A stretch of 64,000 nucleotides of DNA from Nicotiana tabacum (taxonomy: Eukaryota > Streptophyta > Magnoliopsida > Solanales > Solanaceae), in the NCBI RefSeq assembly GCF_000715075.1, contig NC_134085.1, forward strand, positions 136,290,060 to 136,354,059, read 5' to 3'. A model generated the notes under the pieces. It did no database searches. It was not told the origin of the DNA and was given only the letters and a program-made list of their open reading frames with translations. The position numbers were made by a program, and so were the translations under genes. Of this stretch, positions 45,601 through 56,075 are shown one piece after another; the stretch's first letter is position 1, and each line of letters starts with the position of its first letter.

Positions 45601-46428
45601 CACTTTAGTTTTTTTCTCCTTATTTTAGTCTAACCTAACCTCACCTACATGCCCTAAACACTGAACACAATACAAAAACCCTAACCTCACTTAAACGAAA
45701 CACACAGCAAGCTCTAAAAGAAAATTCACAAGAACACACATCTGCTTATTAGCTTTGCTCCCAACCAAACACACTGCACGATTTGCTCACCCACACATAC
45801 TCACCAGCACATTGCCATAGTTGTCTCTCTCATACTCATTGAAGTCAAGCTTAGTCTTGCTATTCTTTGACACTCATCAGAAATTCTCATGCAACTCCCT
45901 CATCTCAAAAGCTTCAAAGGTATGATTTGATCTCTTTTCTTTGTAATTTTGAGTTGGGTACAGGTATTAAGTTGCTGGTTGCTCTTCATTGTTGGTGGGT
46001 GTTCTTCATTGTGGTATTGAGTTTGTGTGCCCCAACCCCATGAACCCCATAGGAATGGTGCCGCGATTGTGAAAACATGTGGTAGTACTAAACCCCTAAG
46101 ACAATTTGGGAGGATTAGGCAATCCCTCATTTCCATAAGAACTCCCATGGCACTAGCGCTAGTTAAGTGTTTGATATAATGCCTCAATGGCATTCCTTGT
46201 CCCCATTGGAGCTCGAGTCTCCGGGATTAATAAACTAGTGTTATGTAATTGTGCACCACGTTAAAATCCTAAGTGTGGGGTGGCGGGTAGCCCATGTGTT
46301 GTTGTTTGATTCTAATATTAAGAAAATACGAGGTGAAGTCTGAGTAACCTCGGCAAGTTGGGAAAGATTATGTGTGTAGTGTGTAATATAGCATTATCTG
46401 ACTATTGCTTATTTGTGTAAGAACGAAG

Positions 46429-47776
46429 ATGCCTCCCAGAAAAGACACAAGCAAAGGAAAAGCCACTTCAACTGCCAAGTTAAAGCAAAGGCGACCTCCG
46501 CACCTCCTCCAAAAAAGAGAAAAGAGGGAGAAGCTACCTCTAGTTTGATTGGAGCACAAGTTGTGGCAGCTGTAGCTGCCATGCGTCCACAACCCCAAGT
46601 CCAATGGGAGTTTGGCATAAATAGCATACCCCCGCATACGAGGGATTGGTACAGGCATTGTAGGCCTAAATATTTCCATCCAGAAGGAGCTATCCAAGAA
46701 CTCAACGTGAAAGTGAAGTATCCGATATTTTTGAGAAGCAACTAGGATTTAGTGTTAAGCTATGTTTGTAAGAACATAGGGGACATCAATCTCAACCTAG
46801 TCTGGGAATTATATGTAAGGTTTGACCCATAGGACACTGAGGAGCTGGTGCTAATCCGTGGACGCTTGATAGATTTTTCAGCCAAGGCCATATGCGACTT
46901 TTTAGGTGCGCCAAATGTTCCTATGGAGCCATTGGACCAATTCATTCGTCGGCCTACATATAGAGAGCTGAGGCACATGCTCTGTGGTGTCGACTCTACG
47001 GCTGCATGGGTTCGGGATTAGGTAACAAACTGTCACAAGAGGTTCCCAAAGAAGAAGATGAAGGTGGAGGCTCATGTATGGGTTAAGCTGATAAATGCAC
47101 GGCTCCTATAGTGCAATCATGACATGCTCGTGAGCCATGAGAGGACCTGTCTGCTATACTTCCTTATGACAGGGCAGAAGGTGAATGTGGGTTGTCTGAT
47201 CTACTACCAGATGTCATCAGTGAGAGCGAGTAAGAAAATAGATCAAATGTCATTTCCTAATTTCTTGATTCACTTCTTACAGTACGAGGGGGTTGAGGAG
47301 GAGCCTGAGTTTGACCACACCATCGATCAGTCCATCCGACAAACGGACATCACTAATCTCTGACTAAAAGACGAGACTGATATGCCTTCATTGACAGATG
47401 CTGAGAGCAATGTGCATGATGATAGTTTTATGGATTATCTCTATGGGATGATGGATTTGTAGCTGCGGATAGGGGTCGCCCGGCCACATCTGAGGAGAGG
47501 ACTGAATTGGAGCAGCGGTACCCGCTCAATGCTCATGCCTAGCAGCTGGTTGGGGTAGGAGATGGATACAGACTCCCTGATGATGAGGATATCAACACAC
47601 CATAGCAGTATGAGTCTGAGCTATAACAGTCAGATGGTGAGGGAGATGATGAGGAGGAGGAGGAGGACGAACATGATGAAGAGTGGAGAGCGTCAGAGGA
47701 TGAAGACGTTGCTTGATCATGGAGTTTCCGTGAACCCTACTCTTTTTCTTTCTTGTTTTATCAAATTGTGCATGCA
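46429..47776 (+). pseudogene. Athila B env-position ORF, Transposase_32-like
   Basis: Start ATG 46429 (MPPRKDTSKGKATSTAKLKQ), a basic N-terminus. The frame changes near 46500 (PPPKKRKEGEATSSLIGAQV). Later blocks: HPEGAIQELNVKVKYPIFLR, IDFSAKAICDFLGAPNVPME, HERTCLLYFLMTGQKVNVG, YQMSSVRASKKIDQMSFPN. From memory this is the putative plant transposon protein family (Transposase_32) found after pol in Athila-type elements. An acidic tail follows. Stops at about 46745, 46830, 47020, 47110 and 47360. I see no signal peptide or membrane segment, so calling it an envelope protein is not supported. Confidence 0.7.
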
Positions 47777-48802
47777 CTGAGGACAATGCATGATTTAAGT
47801 GTGGGGTAGGAACTTATAGATATTAGTAGTTGTTAGATGTTTTTGTTGTTGTAGTAAGTGTCATTTTCATTAGATAATTGTTTTAGTTATTTGTTCTAAG
47901 AATTTATTTTTATTTTTTATTATTTTTTTGTTTTTCTTGTTAGTTGTTTTTAGGCAGAAAATATGAAAAAATGCATAAAAATGTTGGACTTTTCCCGACG
48001 ATGGATCTCCTAGACAGTTTTCTTGAGGGAAGTAAGTCTAAAGAAGATACCAAAAAAACAGATTTTTTTGTGTAGGTAGTGTAGTAATTCCACTTTGGTT
48101 TTTCTTTGGGCCGCGGTTCTTTTCCAGGGGTTGTTAGTTGAACTGGGTGTAGGTAGTTATAATTTTAGGAGTAGGAAATACGTGGCTATGCATTTAATCG
48201 CAGCAATATCTCTAAGCTTTGTGATGTCTTGAGAATAGTCAGTACTCTAGTTGTGACACTTAGGCTCAATTTTTGACTCTAGTATAAATACCTTAAATTG
48301 TAGATTCTTAAATTTGCTTAACTGCTTTGACTGGAGTGTTGTGATAAAAATCAATCCTGAATGAGTGATGTGCCATGTCTGTGTGAGGTTTATATGTATT
48401 TTGTGCATTGCATTTGATGTCTAGAACTTGCCCCATGTGTGTGCAAAGCGAAACAGCAGTCTTGTTCAGTCTGAGAACTGATACAGGCGGTTCTTTGTTA
48501 AGCCAGATATATATAGAGAGTACCCACCTAAATATTATGTATCATAGTTAACACTTTTGAGCCTATAATCCTGTTTCTTTGGTAACCAAATTACAAGTCG
48601 TACCCCTTTGTTTGAATCGACCATATATTTGAACCTTGTCACCTCTCATGAGCACTTGAATTGTGAGGAATTATGAAAAAGTTAAAGTGTGGAGTGGTTG
48701 GTTGGCTTTTGAGTGGAACAAGTGAAATAAGGAGAAAGGTGCACCGTGTGAAAGAAAATAAAATGTGTCAATACAAGCCATTTCGATAGAAAAAGAAAAA
48801 AA

Positions 48803-48858
<56 letters not shown>

Positions 48859-49494
48859 GTTGTAGTGTATGAAAAATAATTCTTGATGGTGGTGGCTATT
48901 GATGTACTGGTGCTGAAAGAAGTAGGGGTAAATATATTGAAGTTAAGGTGGAATTTTGGTTTGACATAAGTATGGGCTTGAAGGCTAAAGTGTTTGTATT
49001 AAAGTGCTTAAGGGAGGTATAGTCACTTATATCCAAATGTATCCTACCCGACCCGCAGCCTACTTTACAACCAATGGAAGTCCTATTTGATCTTAGACTT
49101 AATGAACTCGATTAGTGGAGTATTACACTATGGGAAATCTTATGGTGCGCCATTTGGGGCATATGAAGGTTATTTATGAGAGCGAGTGAATTTTTCCTAT
49201 CTTGAGTTCTTACTTTATTAAAATTCGTTGTGTGTGAAACTAAGCTCTTTGATTGGGTGAGGGCACATGAATCATAAAGGAAATGTAATGTTGTTGACTT
49301 CCATGTTAGAGTAAGTGAATTATTAATACGGCATGGTATTTGTGAGTCGATTCTCAAGGAAAGGATGTCACACCTTTGTGCTTAAACTATTTTAAAGATT
49401 CTTGGTGTGATGAGTTAAGGGAATTGCTTAATAGGTTGTTTCCATAAGTGTAGTTTGATTGCTCGAGGACGAGCAATGTTTAAGTGTAAGGTAT
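47777..49494 (+). other. Athila B 3' UTR with microsatellite and polypurine tract
   Basis: No gene. TTTAAGTGTGGGGT at 47794 resembles the terminal polypurine tract. (AT)n lies at 48805-48855. The true tract before the 3' LTR is TTTAAGTGTAAGGTAT (about 49479-49494), preceded by CGAGGACGAGCAATG, a sequence partly repeated as GAGGACAATGCATG at 47780. T-rich and A-rich tracts fill the rest. Confidence 0.6.
48805..48855. repeat. (AT)n microsatellite
   Basis: A 51 bp uninterrupted AT dinucleotide run in the Athila B 3' UTR. Confidence 0.95.
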
Positions 49495-50805
49495 TGATGT
49501 GTGGCTATAATTCATGGTTTAGCACATTATGTACCTTTCATTTTACATGCTTTAATGATAAATTACACTTTATTTGCACGTAATAGAGTCTATTTTATGT
49601 GTAGGTGAACTGGAGATGAAAGTAGAGCAAAAGGGATACTTAAACGTTGAAAGTATGCTCGAGAACATTGAAAAGGGGAGACCTGGTGAGGCCAGGCAAA
49701 GGCCAATCTTAACTAGGCTTTATCTTGGAGAGGCTAGCCAAAGGCCAGGCTGAGGCTGGCATTAGGCTGGCGCTGCAAGGCAAAGGCTGGGCTGAGGTTG
49801 GCGTTAGGCTGGCGACGCCAGGCCTAGGGCGAGGCCCAGTCCGAGTTTTGAAGACTTAATTCATTTTCCGGCTTGACTAGGATTTGACCTACACGTTTAG
49901 GTCTTGTCCTAAACATATGAATAGACCCAAAAACACTACTTTGAAGGACTTTTGCAACCATAGGAAAGAATAGCTCGTGGAACACTACTTGGGAGTTAGA
50001 ATCATCGATTTTTTCTACATCCCTATCCTTACTTTGTAATTCAATTATGAAAATTACTTTGCATATTGTTACTATGAGTATGAGTAGCTAAATTCCTAAT
50101 CTAGGGTCTTAATGGAAACCTATTGGAGGATGATTTTCTTGTTACGTTAATATAGATTTGCCAAAGTATTCTCTCTATTTGTTCAACTATATGCTTATTG
50201 ATGTTGATTGAAGGGCCCTCAATTAACTGTTCCTATTTAGGATGTATTACTCGGGAGAGAGTGCATATTTAGGTAGTTGTTGAACAACATCACTCCTAAC
50301 GTATATGAGGGATCAATACGAAGGGTTTAAAGGTGGGATTAGGGATAACGAAACCTTGGTGCGATCTAAGTGAGCTGTACTTAAGGCTAGCTAGCGTAAT
50401 TCGGGAGAATATGTCTAGTATATTGTTGTAATTACTCGGGAGAGAGTTACGACAGTCAAAGTGTTCATGATCGATATAGAAGACTTAGGCAAATTTATAT
50501 GAAACGTAGCAGAAAGGATTCCAACAATAGGAGAAATCAGAATCTTAGATCATTCCAATTCTTGTCTACAACCCGTTCATAGTTAGTTCTTATTTATTGC
50601 ATTTTTATTACGTAATATTATTAGTTAGTAAACAACCAATTCATTACTTAAACATTTCTAAAGATCGATTATCAGAATTTGTGTGAGTCCAATAGCTACG
50701 TTTAATAGGTTAATTACATGCGGGATTCGACTATGGACTTGTTAACCGAAATATATTTGCAGCGACCGCTTTGTCCTTTTTATAAGGCATAGTTGGGCAT
50801 GATCA
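49495..50805 (+). repeat. Athila B 3' LTR
   Basis: 1311 bp, TGATGTGTGG to ATGATCA. It contains the word cluster at 49681-49845, a TATA position mutated to TATGAATAG, and about 30 bp near 50480-50510 that the 5' LTR lacks. Confidence 0.85.
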
Positions 50806-52214
50806 CCATCCCATGGTACAAGTTCTTCAAACAATGAGATGCGAAATATTGAGAATATGTTCAAGCAAATGCTGATTCGGATACCCAACTTGCCTCACAC
50901 AACACATCAATCCGCAACATAGAAGTTCAAATGGGGCAAATCTCTCAAGCTTTAAATTCTCGTCCTAAGGGGGCACTACCAAGTGACGCGGTAGTAAACC
51001 CAAAGGGTGAAAACAACACGGGGCATGCCATGACCGTTACTACAAGAAGTGGAAGAGGTGGGAATGCACCTACCTCGAGTTAAAGGTAACTTGTGGATGA
51101 TGAGCAAGTGGTGCAAGAAGACGAAATCCCGAACAATATGGTGCAACCTAATGATGAGTTTCAGATTGATATTGATGATAGTGTGGAAGAGACTTAAGAG
51201 GAGGTGAACCTGTCTAGGGATCACATTATTAACATACCGAAGCCGGTAATGCAAAAGGCTAAGGCACCATTGCCTAAGCCTCCACCTCCATACCCTCAAA
51301 GACATGCCAAGCAAAATGGTGAAAATCAATTCAAGAAGTTCAACCAAATGATGAAGAGTCTCTCAATCAATGTGCCAGTAGTTGAAGCTTCGGAAAAAAT
51401 GCCCGGTTATGCAAAATTTATGAAGGATCTTGTGACAATGAAGCAGTCAATGAATTTTGCAATCATCAAAGGCACTCAAGTGAGTGCAATTGTGCATTCA
51501 ACGGCTCCTAATTTGGTGGATCCCGGTGCTTTCACGATTCCTTGTACAATTGGAAGTGCCGAGTTTACCAAAGCTTTTTGTGATCTTGGGGAAAGTATCA
51601 ATTTTATGCCTTATTCGATTTTCAAGATGTTGGGAATTAGGAAACCAAGGCCCACCTCTATAAGATTGCAAATGGCCGATCGTACAGGGAAGACTCTTTG
51701 TGATGTTAAACCCAGAGAACTTACTTTTCGGGTTGGTGATGAAAAGGTAGTTTTCCATGTGTGTAAGTCCATGCGGCAACCAAATAGCAATAAGGTGGGA
51801 TCGTTTGTGGACTTGGTTACCAACGTTATTGTTGACGAAACAAGTGCTATGATCAATGTTGGTGATATGTTGGAGGCCATCTTGCTCAACTTTAATGATG
51901 AAGAGATGGATGGCTTCATGGAATATGTGAACTCTTTGCAAGGAATGGGTTCGTACAACTATGCTCCCCGAAAATTGTCCTTAGATCTTGAAAATAGGAC
52001 AACTCTTCCTATGAAGCCCTCTATTGAAGAACCTCCTACCTTGGAGTTGAAGACATTGCCTTCACATCTTCGGTATGAATTTCTTGGTCCTTGTTCTACT
52101 TTACCGGTTATTCTTTCCTCTTTTTTGACTAACGTGCAGGTAGATTCCACTTTGGCGGTGCTACAGAAGAGGAAGAAGGCTATTGGATGGACCTTGGTGG
52201 ATATTCGGGGATAA
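50806..52214 (+). pseudogene. Athila A end of gag and protease region
   Basis: Resumes the Athila A frame: RNIENMFKQMLIRIPNLPHT, NIEVQMGQISQALNSRPKGA, then after stops at about 51080 and 51197 a 336-codon frame (51204-52214). It contains EKMPGYAKFMKDLVTMK, the protease active site CDLGES (Glu where Ala is usual) and NFMPYSIFKMLGIRKPRPTS. The second half of the protease seems shortened, because the IILG block seen in Athila B is missing after ADRTGKTLCDVKPRELTFRV. Confidence 0.75.
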
Positions 52215-52990
52215 GCCCCTCATTTTTCATGAATAATATCAACTTGGAGGATAGCTCCAAACCATCTATTGAACATCAAAAGAGATTTAATGAAGATATG
52301 CAAGAAGTAGTCAAAAAAGAGATTATCAAGTGGTTGGATGTCGGGATTGTCTACCCTATCTCCGATAGTTCGTGGACTTCTCCGCTTCAATATGTCCCGA
52401 AGAAGGGGGCATGATGGTGGTCACCAATGACAAGAATGAGATGATTCGTACAAGAACATGACCGGTTGGAGAGTGTATATGGACTATCGCAAGCTCAACA
52501 AAGTCACAATAAAGGATCACTTTCCACATCCTTTCTTAGATCAAATGCTCGATAGATTGGACGACCGTGCTTTATATTGCTTTCTTGATGGGTATTCGGG
52601 CTACCACCAATTCTTATTGCTCCGGAAGATAAAGAGAAAACAACCTTTACATGTCCATATGGTACTTTTGCTTTCAAGCAGATGCTATTTGGTTTGTGCA
52701 ATGCACCGACGACTTTTTGAAGGTGTATGATGGCTATTTTCACGGACATGGCGGAGGACTACCTGAAAGTTTTCATGGATGACTTCTCGGAGGCTGGAGA
52801 TTCTTTTGATTATTGACTTGTAAATTTGGATAATGTGTTAGAAAGATGTGAAGAAACAAATTTGGTGCTCAATTAGGAGAAATGTCATTTCATGGTCGAG
52901 GAAGGCATTGTCCTTGGCCACAAAATCTCAAAGAATGGAATTGAAGTTGACAAGGCAAAGATAGAGGTGATTTCTAAACTTCCACCTTCA
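52187..52990 (+). pseudogene. Athila A reverse transcriptase
   Basis: Blocks: EIIKWLDVGIVYPISDSSW, MTGWRVYMDYRKLNKVTIKD, HFPHPFLDQMLDRL, FLDGYSGYHQ, FGLCNAPTTF, catalytic VFMDDFSEAG, CHFMVEEGIVLGHKISKNGI. Frame changes near 52410 and 52650, and stops at about 52724, 52815, 52876 and 52995. Confidence 0.8.
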
Positions 52991-52992
52991 AT

Positions 52993-53600
52993 TTGAGTGA
53001 AGGGCGTGCGGAGTTTCTTAGGCCACACAGGGTTTACCAATGTTTCATCAAAGATTTCTCTAAGGTGGTGAACCCATTGTGCAAGCTTCTCGAGAAGGAT
53101 CCTAAGTTTAACTTCAATGATGATTGCATGAGAGATTTTGAATTGTTAAAGTTCAAGTTGACAACTATTCCCATCATCACCACTCCAAATTGGAGTGTCC
53201 CTTTTGAACTCATGTGCGAGGCAAGTGATGTAGCGGTTGGGGTTGTCTTGGAGCAACGGCTCAACAAGATTTTTCATTCGGTCTACTATCCTAGTAAGAC
53301 CATGAATAGTGCCCTAGCCAACTATACCATTATGGAGAAAGAGTTCCTTGCCATCGTGTTTGCAATTGAGAAGCTCCGCCCGTACTTGATGGGTGAAAAA
53401 GTCATTGTCCATATGAATCATGCGGCACTTTGTTATCTTATAAGCAAGAAAGACTCCAAAGCTCGAGTGATGAGATGGGTGCTTTTGTTGCAAGAGTTTG
53501 ATATTGACTTTTAAGATAGAAAAAAGGAGAAAACCAAGTGACTGACCACTTGTCTCGTTTGGAGGAGGAGGGAGGCCGCTTGATGGCCTTGAAATCAATG
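52993..53600 (+). pseudogene. Athila A RNase H
   Basis: The open frame to 53514 reads [80 protein letters not shown]. The first catalytic Asp is Glu (CEAS instead of CDAS). A stop and frameshift follow at 53512, then VTDHLSRLEEE in another frame. Confidence 0.8.
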
Positions 53601-54905
53601 ACTCCTTCCCCTATGAGTAACTTTTGGCTATTTCAATGAAGGAGGTGCCATGGTTTGCGGATCTATCAAATTTTCTTGTATGTGGAATCATTCCGGATGA
53701 GTTCTCTTCAAACCAAAGGAAGAAGCTCAAACGAGATTGTCAAGATTATTATTGGTATGAACTATACCTCTTCCGAATTTGTATGGATGGGGTGATTATA
53801 TGATGTGTACCGGAAGAAGATCAAGGTAAAATTATTGGGGTTTGTCATTCTTCGCCATATGGTGGCCATCATGGTAGAGTGAGAATGGCAACCAAAGTGC
53901 TTAGTTGTGGTTTCTATTGGCCCACTCTTTACAAAGATGCAAGTGAAGTAGTGAAAAGATATGATGAATGTCAACAGGCTGGTGGAATCTCAAAAAAAAT
54001 AAAATTCCTCTCACTACTATTTTGGAGATTGATATTTTTGATATGTGGTATATAGACTTCATGGGTCCTTTTGTGAATTCTTGTGGACATACCTACATCG
54101 TGATCATGGTAGATTATGTGTCCAAATGGGTTGACGCAATTGTTGTACCCAACAATAAGGCGAAAAGTGTGGTGGCGTCTTGAAGAAAAATATTTTCACA
54201 AGGTTTGGTACTCCTCGGGCTATTATACGCGATGAGGGGTCACATTTTTGCAACAAGGACTTTGACACTTTACTTAGCAAGTATGGTGTTACTCATAAAG
54301 TCACGACTCCCTATCATCCACAAGCTAGCGGTCAAGTGGAAGTCTCCAACCGACAGATAAAAAGTATTTTGTCTAAAACGGTGAATGCTAATCGGACGGA
54401 TTAGTCCAAGAAGCTTGATGATAAATTATGGTCTTATCGAATGGCTTACAAAATACCTATCCGAATGTCACCATACCGGTTGGTGTTCGAAAAAACGTGT
54501 CACCTTCCAGTAGAACTAGAGCACAAGGCCATATGGGCTCTAAAGAAGTTGAATCTTGATTGGGATGTAGTCGCTAACTTGAGGGTTGCACATTTGAATG
54601 AATAAGATGAGTTTCGGTACCATGCTTATGCAAGTTCGTACTTTTACAAAGAAAAGATGAAATATCTTCATGACAAATACATTTGGAACTAATAGTTCAA
54701 AGTAGGCGATACTGTATTGTTGTTTAACTCAAGGTTGAGGATGTTTCACGGGAAGCTAAAATCTAAATGGAGTGGTCCTTTTGAAATCATGGGTGTAACA
54801 CCTTTTGGTGCATTAGACTTGAAGAAAAAAACGATGAACTATTTTGAGTCAATGGTCACCGGGTGAAGCACTATTTAGGAAAAGTTGGAGATAGCCATGT
54901 CATGG
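53601..54905 (+). pseudogene. int: Athila A integrase
   Basis: Core: IDIFDMWYIDFMGPFVNS (first Asp), [20 protein letters not shown] (second Asp), [20 protein letters not shown] (catalytic Glu), so all three acidic residues are kept. C-terminal block: LFNSRLRMFHGKLKSKWSGP. Stops at about 53802, 54181, 54404, 54602 and 54692. Confidence 0.8.
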
Positions 54906-56075
54906 CGGTCATTCATTTCACTCGATGGTACTCTACGTCGTGCCGCGATGTTAAATTAAGTGCTTCTTGGGGGCAATTTATGTTTCTTTTCCTTTTTCTT
55001 TTGTAGTTAGGTGTTGTTTTTATTCTAACTTGATTTGAAGTGTGCTACAGGCTGAGTGTGACTTACAAGAATAGTGGACAAAAATCTGGCTAAAATGTTG
55101 CAAGAATTGTGGACCGCAGTTGATTTGTGCGGACTGTACATTTTTGGGTGATGTAGCAAAAGAACATTGCAGCCACACAATGAGCTTGAAGACCGCACAA
55201 ATGAGAGGTTGAAAATACCAACTCTCTGATGTTTGATCTTGTCAGAAGAGAGGTCAATGTGTGATCGCATGGGAAATCTGCAACCACATAGGAAATCTGC
55301 GGCCGCACACGAAATTGTGCGGACCGCAGATGAAATGTTGAGAGTATATTTATAGGTAACAGAGTGGGGACCATACATGAAAATGTGCGGCCACACTCTC
55401 CCTTCTTTCCTTTAGAAAACCAAGTCATATAAATAGAGGAACATGGCCTTAGTTACGCTTTTTTTACTCTTTGAACAACAAAATAGTGCCGGTTAAAATT
55501 TCTTGGTAATTTCATCTATCCACATGCACAACAAATTTGATCATTCACTCAACACTCATTCATCTGGTATGCTTCATTTCATGTTATTTTTTTTATTTTA
55601 GTTTAATTTATTGCTTTTTAGTTCTTTTTAGGCCATTTGTCGTTAAAATTCAATTATGGGTCCATGTAGGGGTGAATCTGTACTCGGTTACCTGAATACA
55701 TGTTCTATGGAAACTTGGTTAGCATAATTTCATGTTTCTATGATATTGCCATGTCAAAGTGTGCACGAACTTGAAAACCAAGAATGAAATAAATGATCTA
55801 TACGTAATTTTTGAATTCTGCGGCCGCACTTGAATTTATGCGGTTCGTAGATGTGGAATTTAGGGAAACTTAGTGAATAAGGGATCTATGGCCGCGAGTT
55901 AAAATGTGGGACCGCAGAATTCTTTTCGCAGCCGCAGAACAGCCCATTTACTGTCATCAGAGAGTCCATACTTTTTGACACCAATGTGCGGCCGCATGTC
56001 TAATTTTGCGGACCGTAGTAATCATGTTGCGGCCGCACATCAACCATTCCTCTGTCATCAGAGTGTTGGCATTTT
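54906..56075 (+). promoter_or_regulatory. Athila A region between pol and env-position ORF with internal promoter-like module
   Basis: Non-coding. After the decayed post-pol hairpin comes a word cluster (55105-55400: GTGGACCGCAG, TTGTGCGGACTG, ATCTGCGGCCGCACACG, TTGTGCGGACCGCAGATG, TGTGCGGCCACAC), then TATAAATAG at 55428-55436, a leader-like stretch, and a second word cluster (55815-56045: TCTGCGGCCGCACTTG, TTCGCAGCCGCAG, GTGCGGCCGCATG, TTGCGGCCGCACATC). The words are those of the Athila A LTR. Tekay2 interrupts at 56076, and the ORF it may serve starts at 60817. Confidence 0.55.
55428..55436 (+). promoter_or_regulatory. internal TATA box of Athila A
   Basis: TATAAATAG with preceding CA, followed by AGGAACATGG. 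Same nonamer and same position relative to the word cluster as in the LTR (35718). Confidence 0.5.

Larger units (their letters stand above)
45053..46428 (+). other. Athila B region between pol and the env-position ORF
   Basis: Non-coding. It holds a tandemly duplicated hairpin block (45171-45285), a GC-rich word cluster like that of the LTR (45365-45600), a CA-rich leader-like stretch with many stops, and AAGTGTGGGGTGG at 46271. A possible TATA box is not evident after the cluster, unlike in Athila A. Confidence 0.6.
38138..50805 (+). mobile_element. Athila-type retrotransposon with both LTRs (Athila B), inside Athila A gag
   Basis: Order: LTR 38138-39399, primer site, gag, protease, RT, RNase H, integrase, non-coding region, env-position ORF, long 3' UTR, polypurine tract, LTR 49495-50805. 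The LTRs begin TGATGTGTGG and end GTGATCA or ATGATCA. They differ at about one position in ten over the first 100 bases and by a ~30 bp indel near 50480. No clean 5 bp target duplication is visible (TCTTA left, CCATC right). It interrupts the Athila A gag frame. No intact Gag or Pol. Confidence 0.85.

Noticed and set aside
46429..47776. Retroviral-type envelope protein after Athila pol
   Set aside because: No signal peptide, fusion peptide or membrane span can be seen. The conserved blocks fit the Transposase_32-like family instead.
38133..50810. ATGAT as target duplication of Athila B
   Set aside because: ATGAT occurs at both ends, but using it would give LTR ends without TG/CA. It overlaps LTR sequence common to both copies, so I do not claim a duplication.
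55105..56045. Repeated GCGGCCGC (NotI-like) sites as a cloning or vector artefact
   Set aside because: Most copies are degenerate, are embedded in native AT-rich sequence and recur in the LTR of the same element, so they belong to the element.
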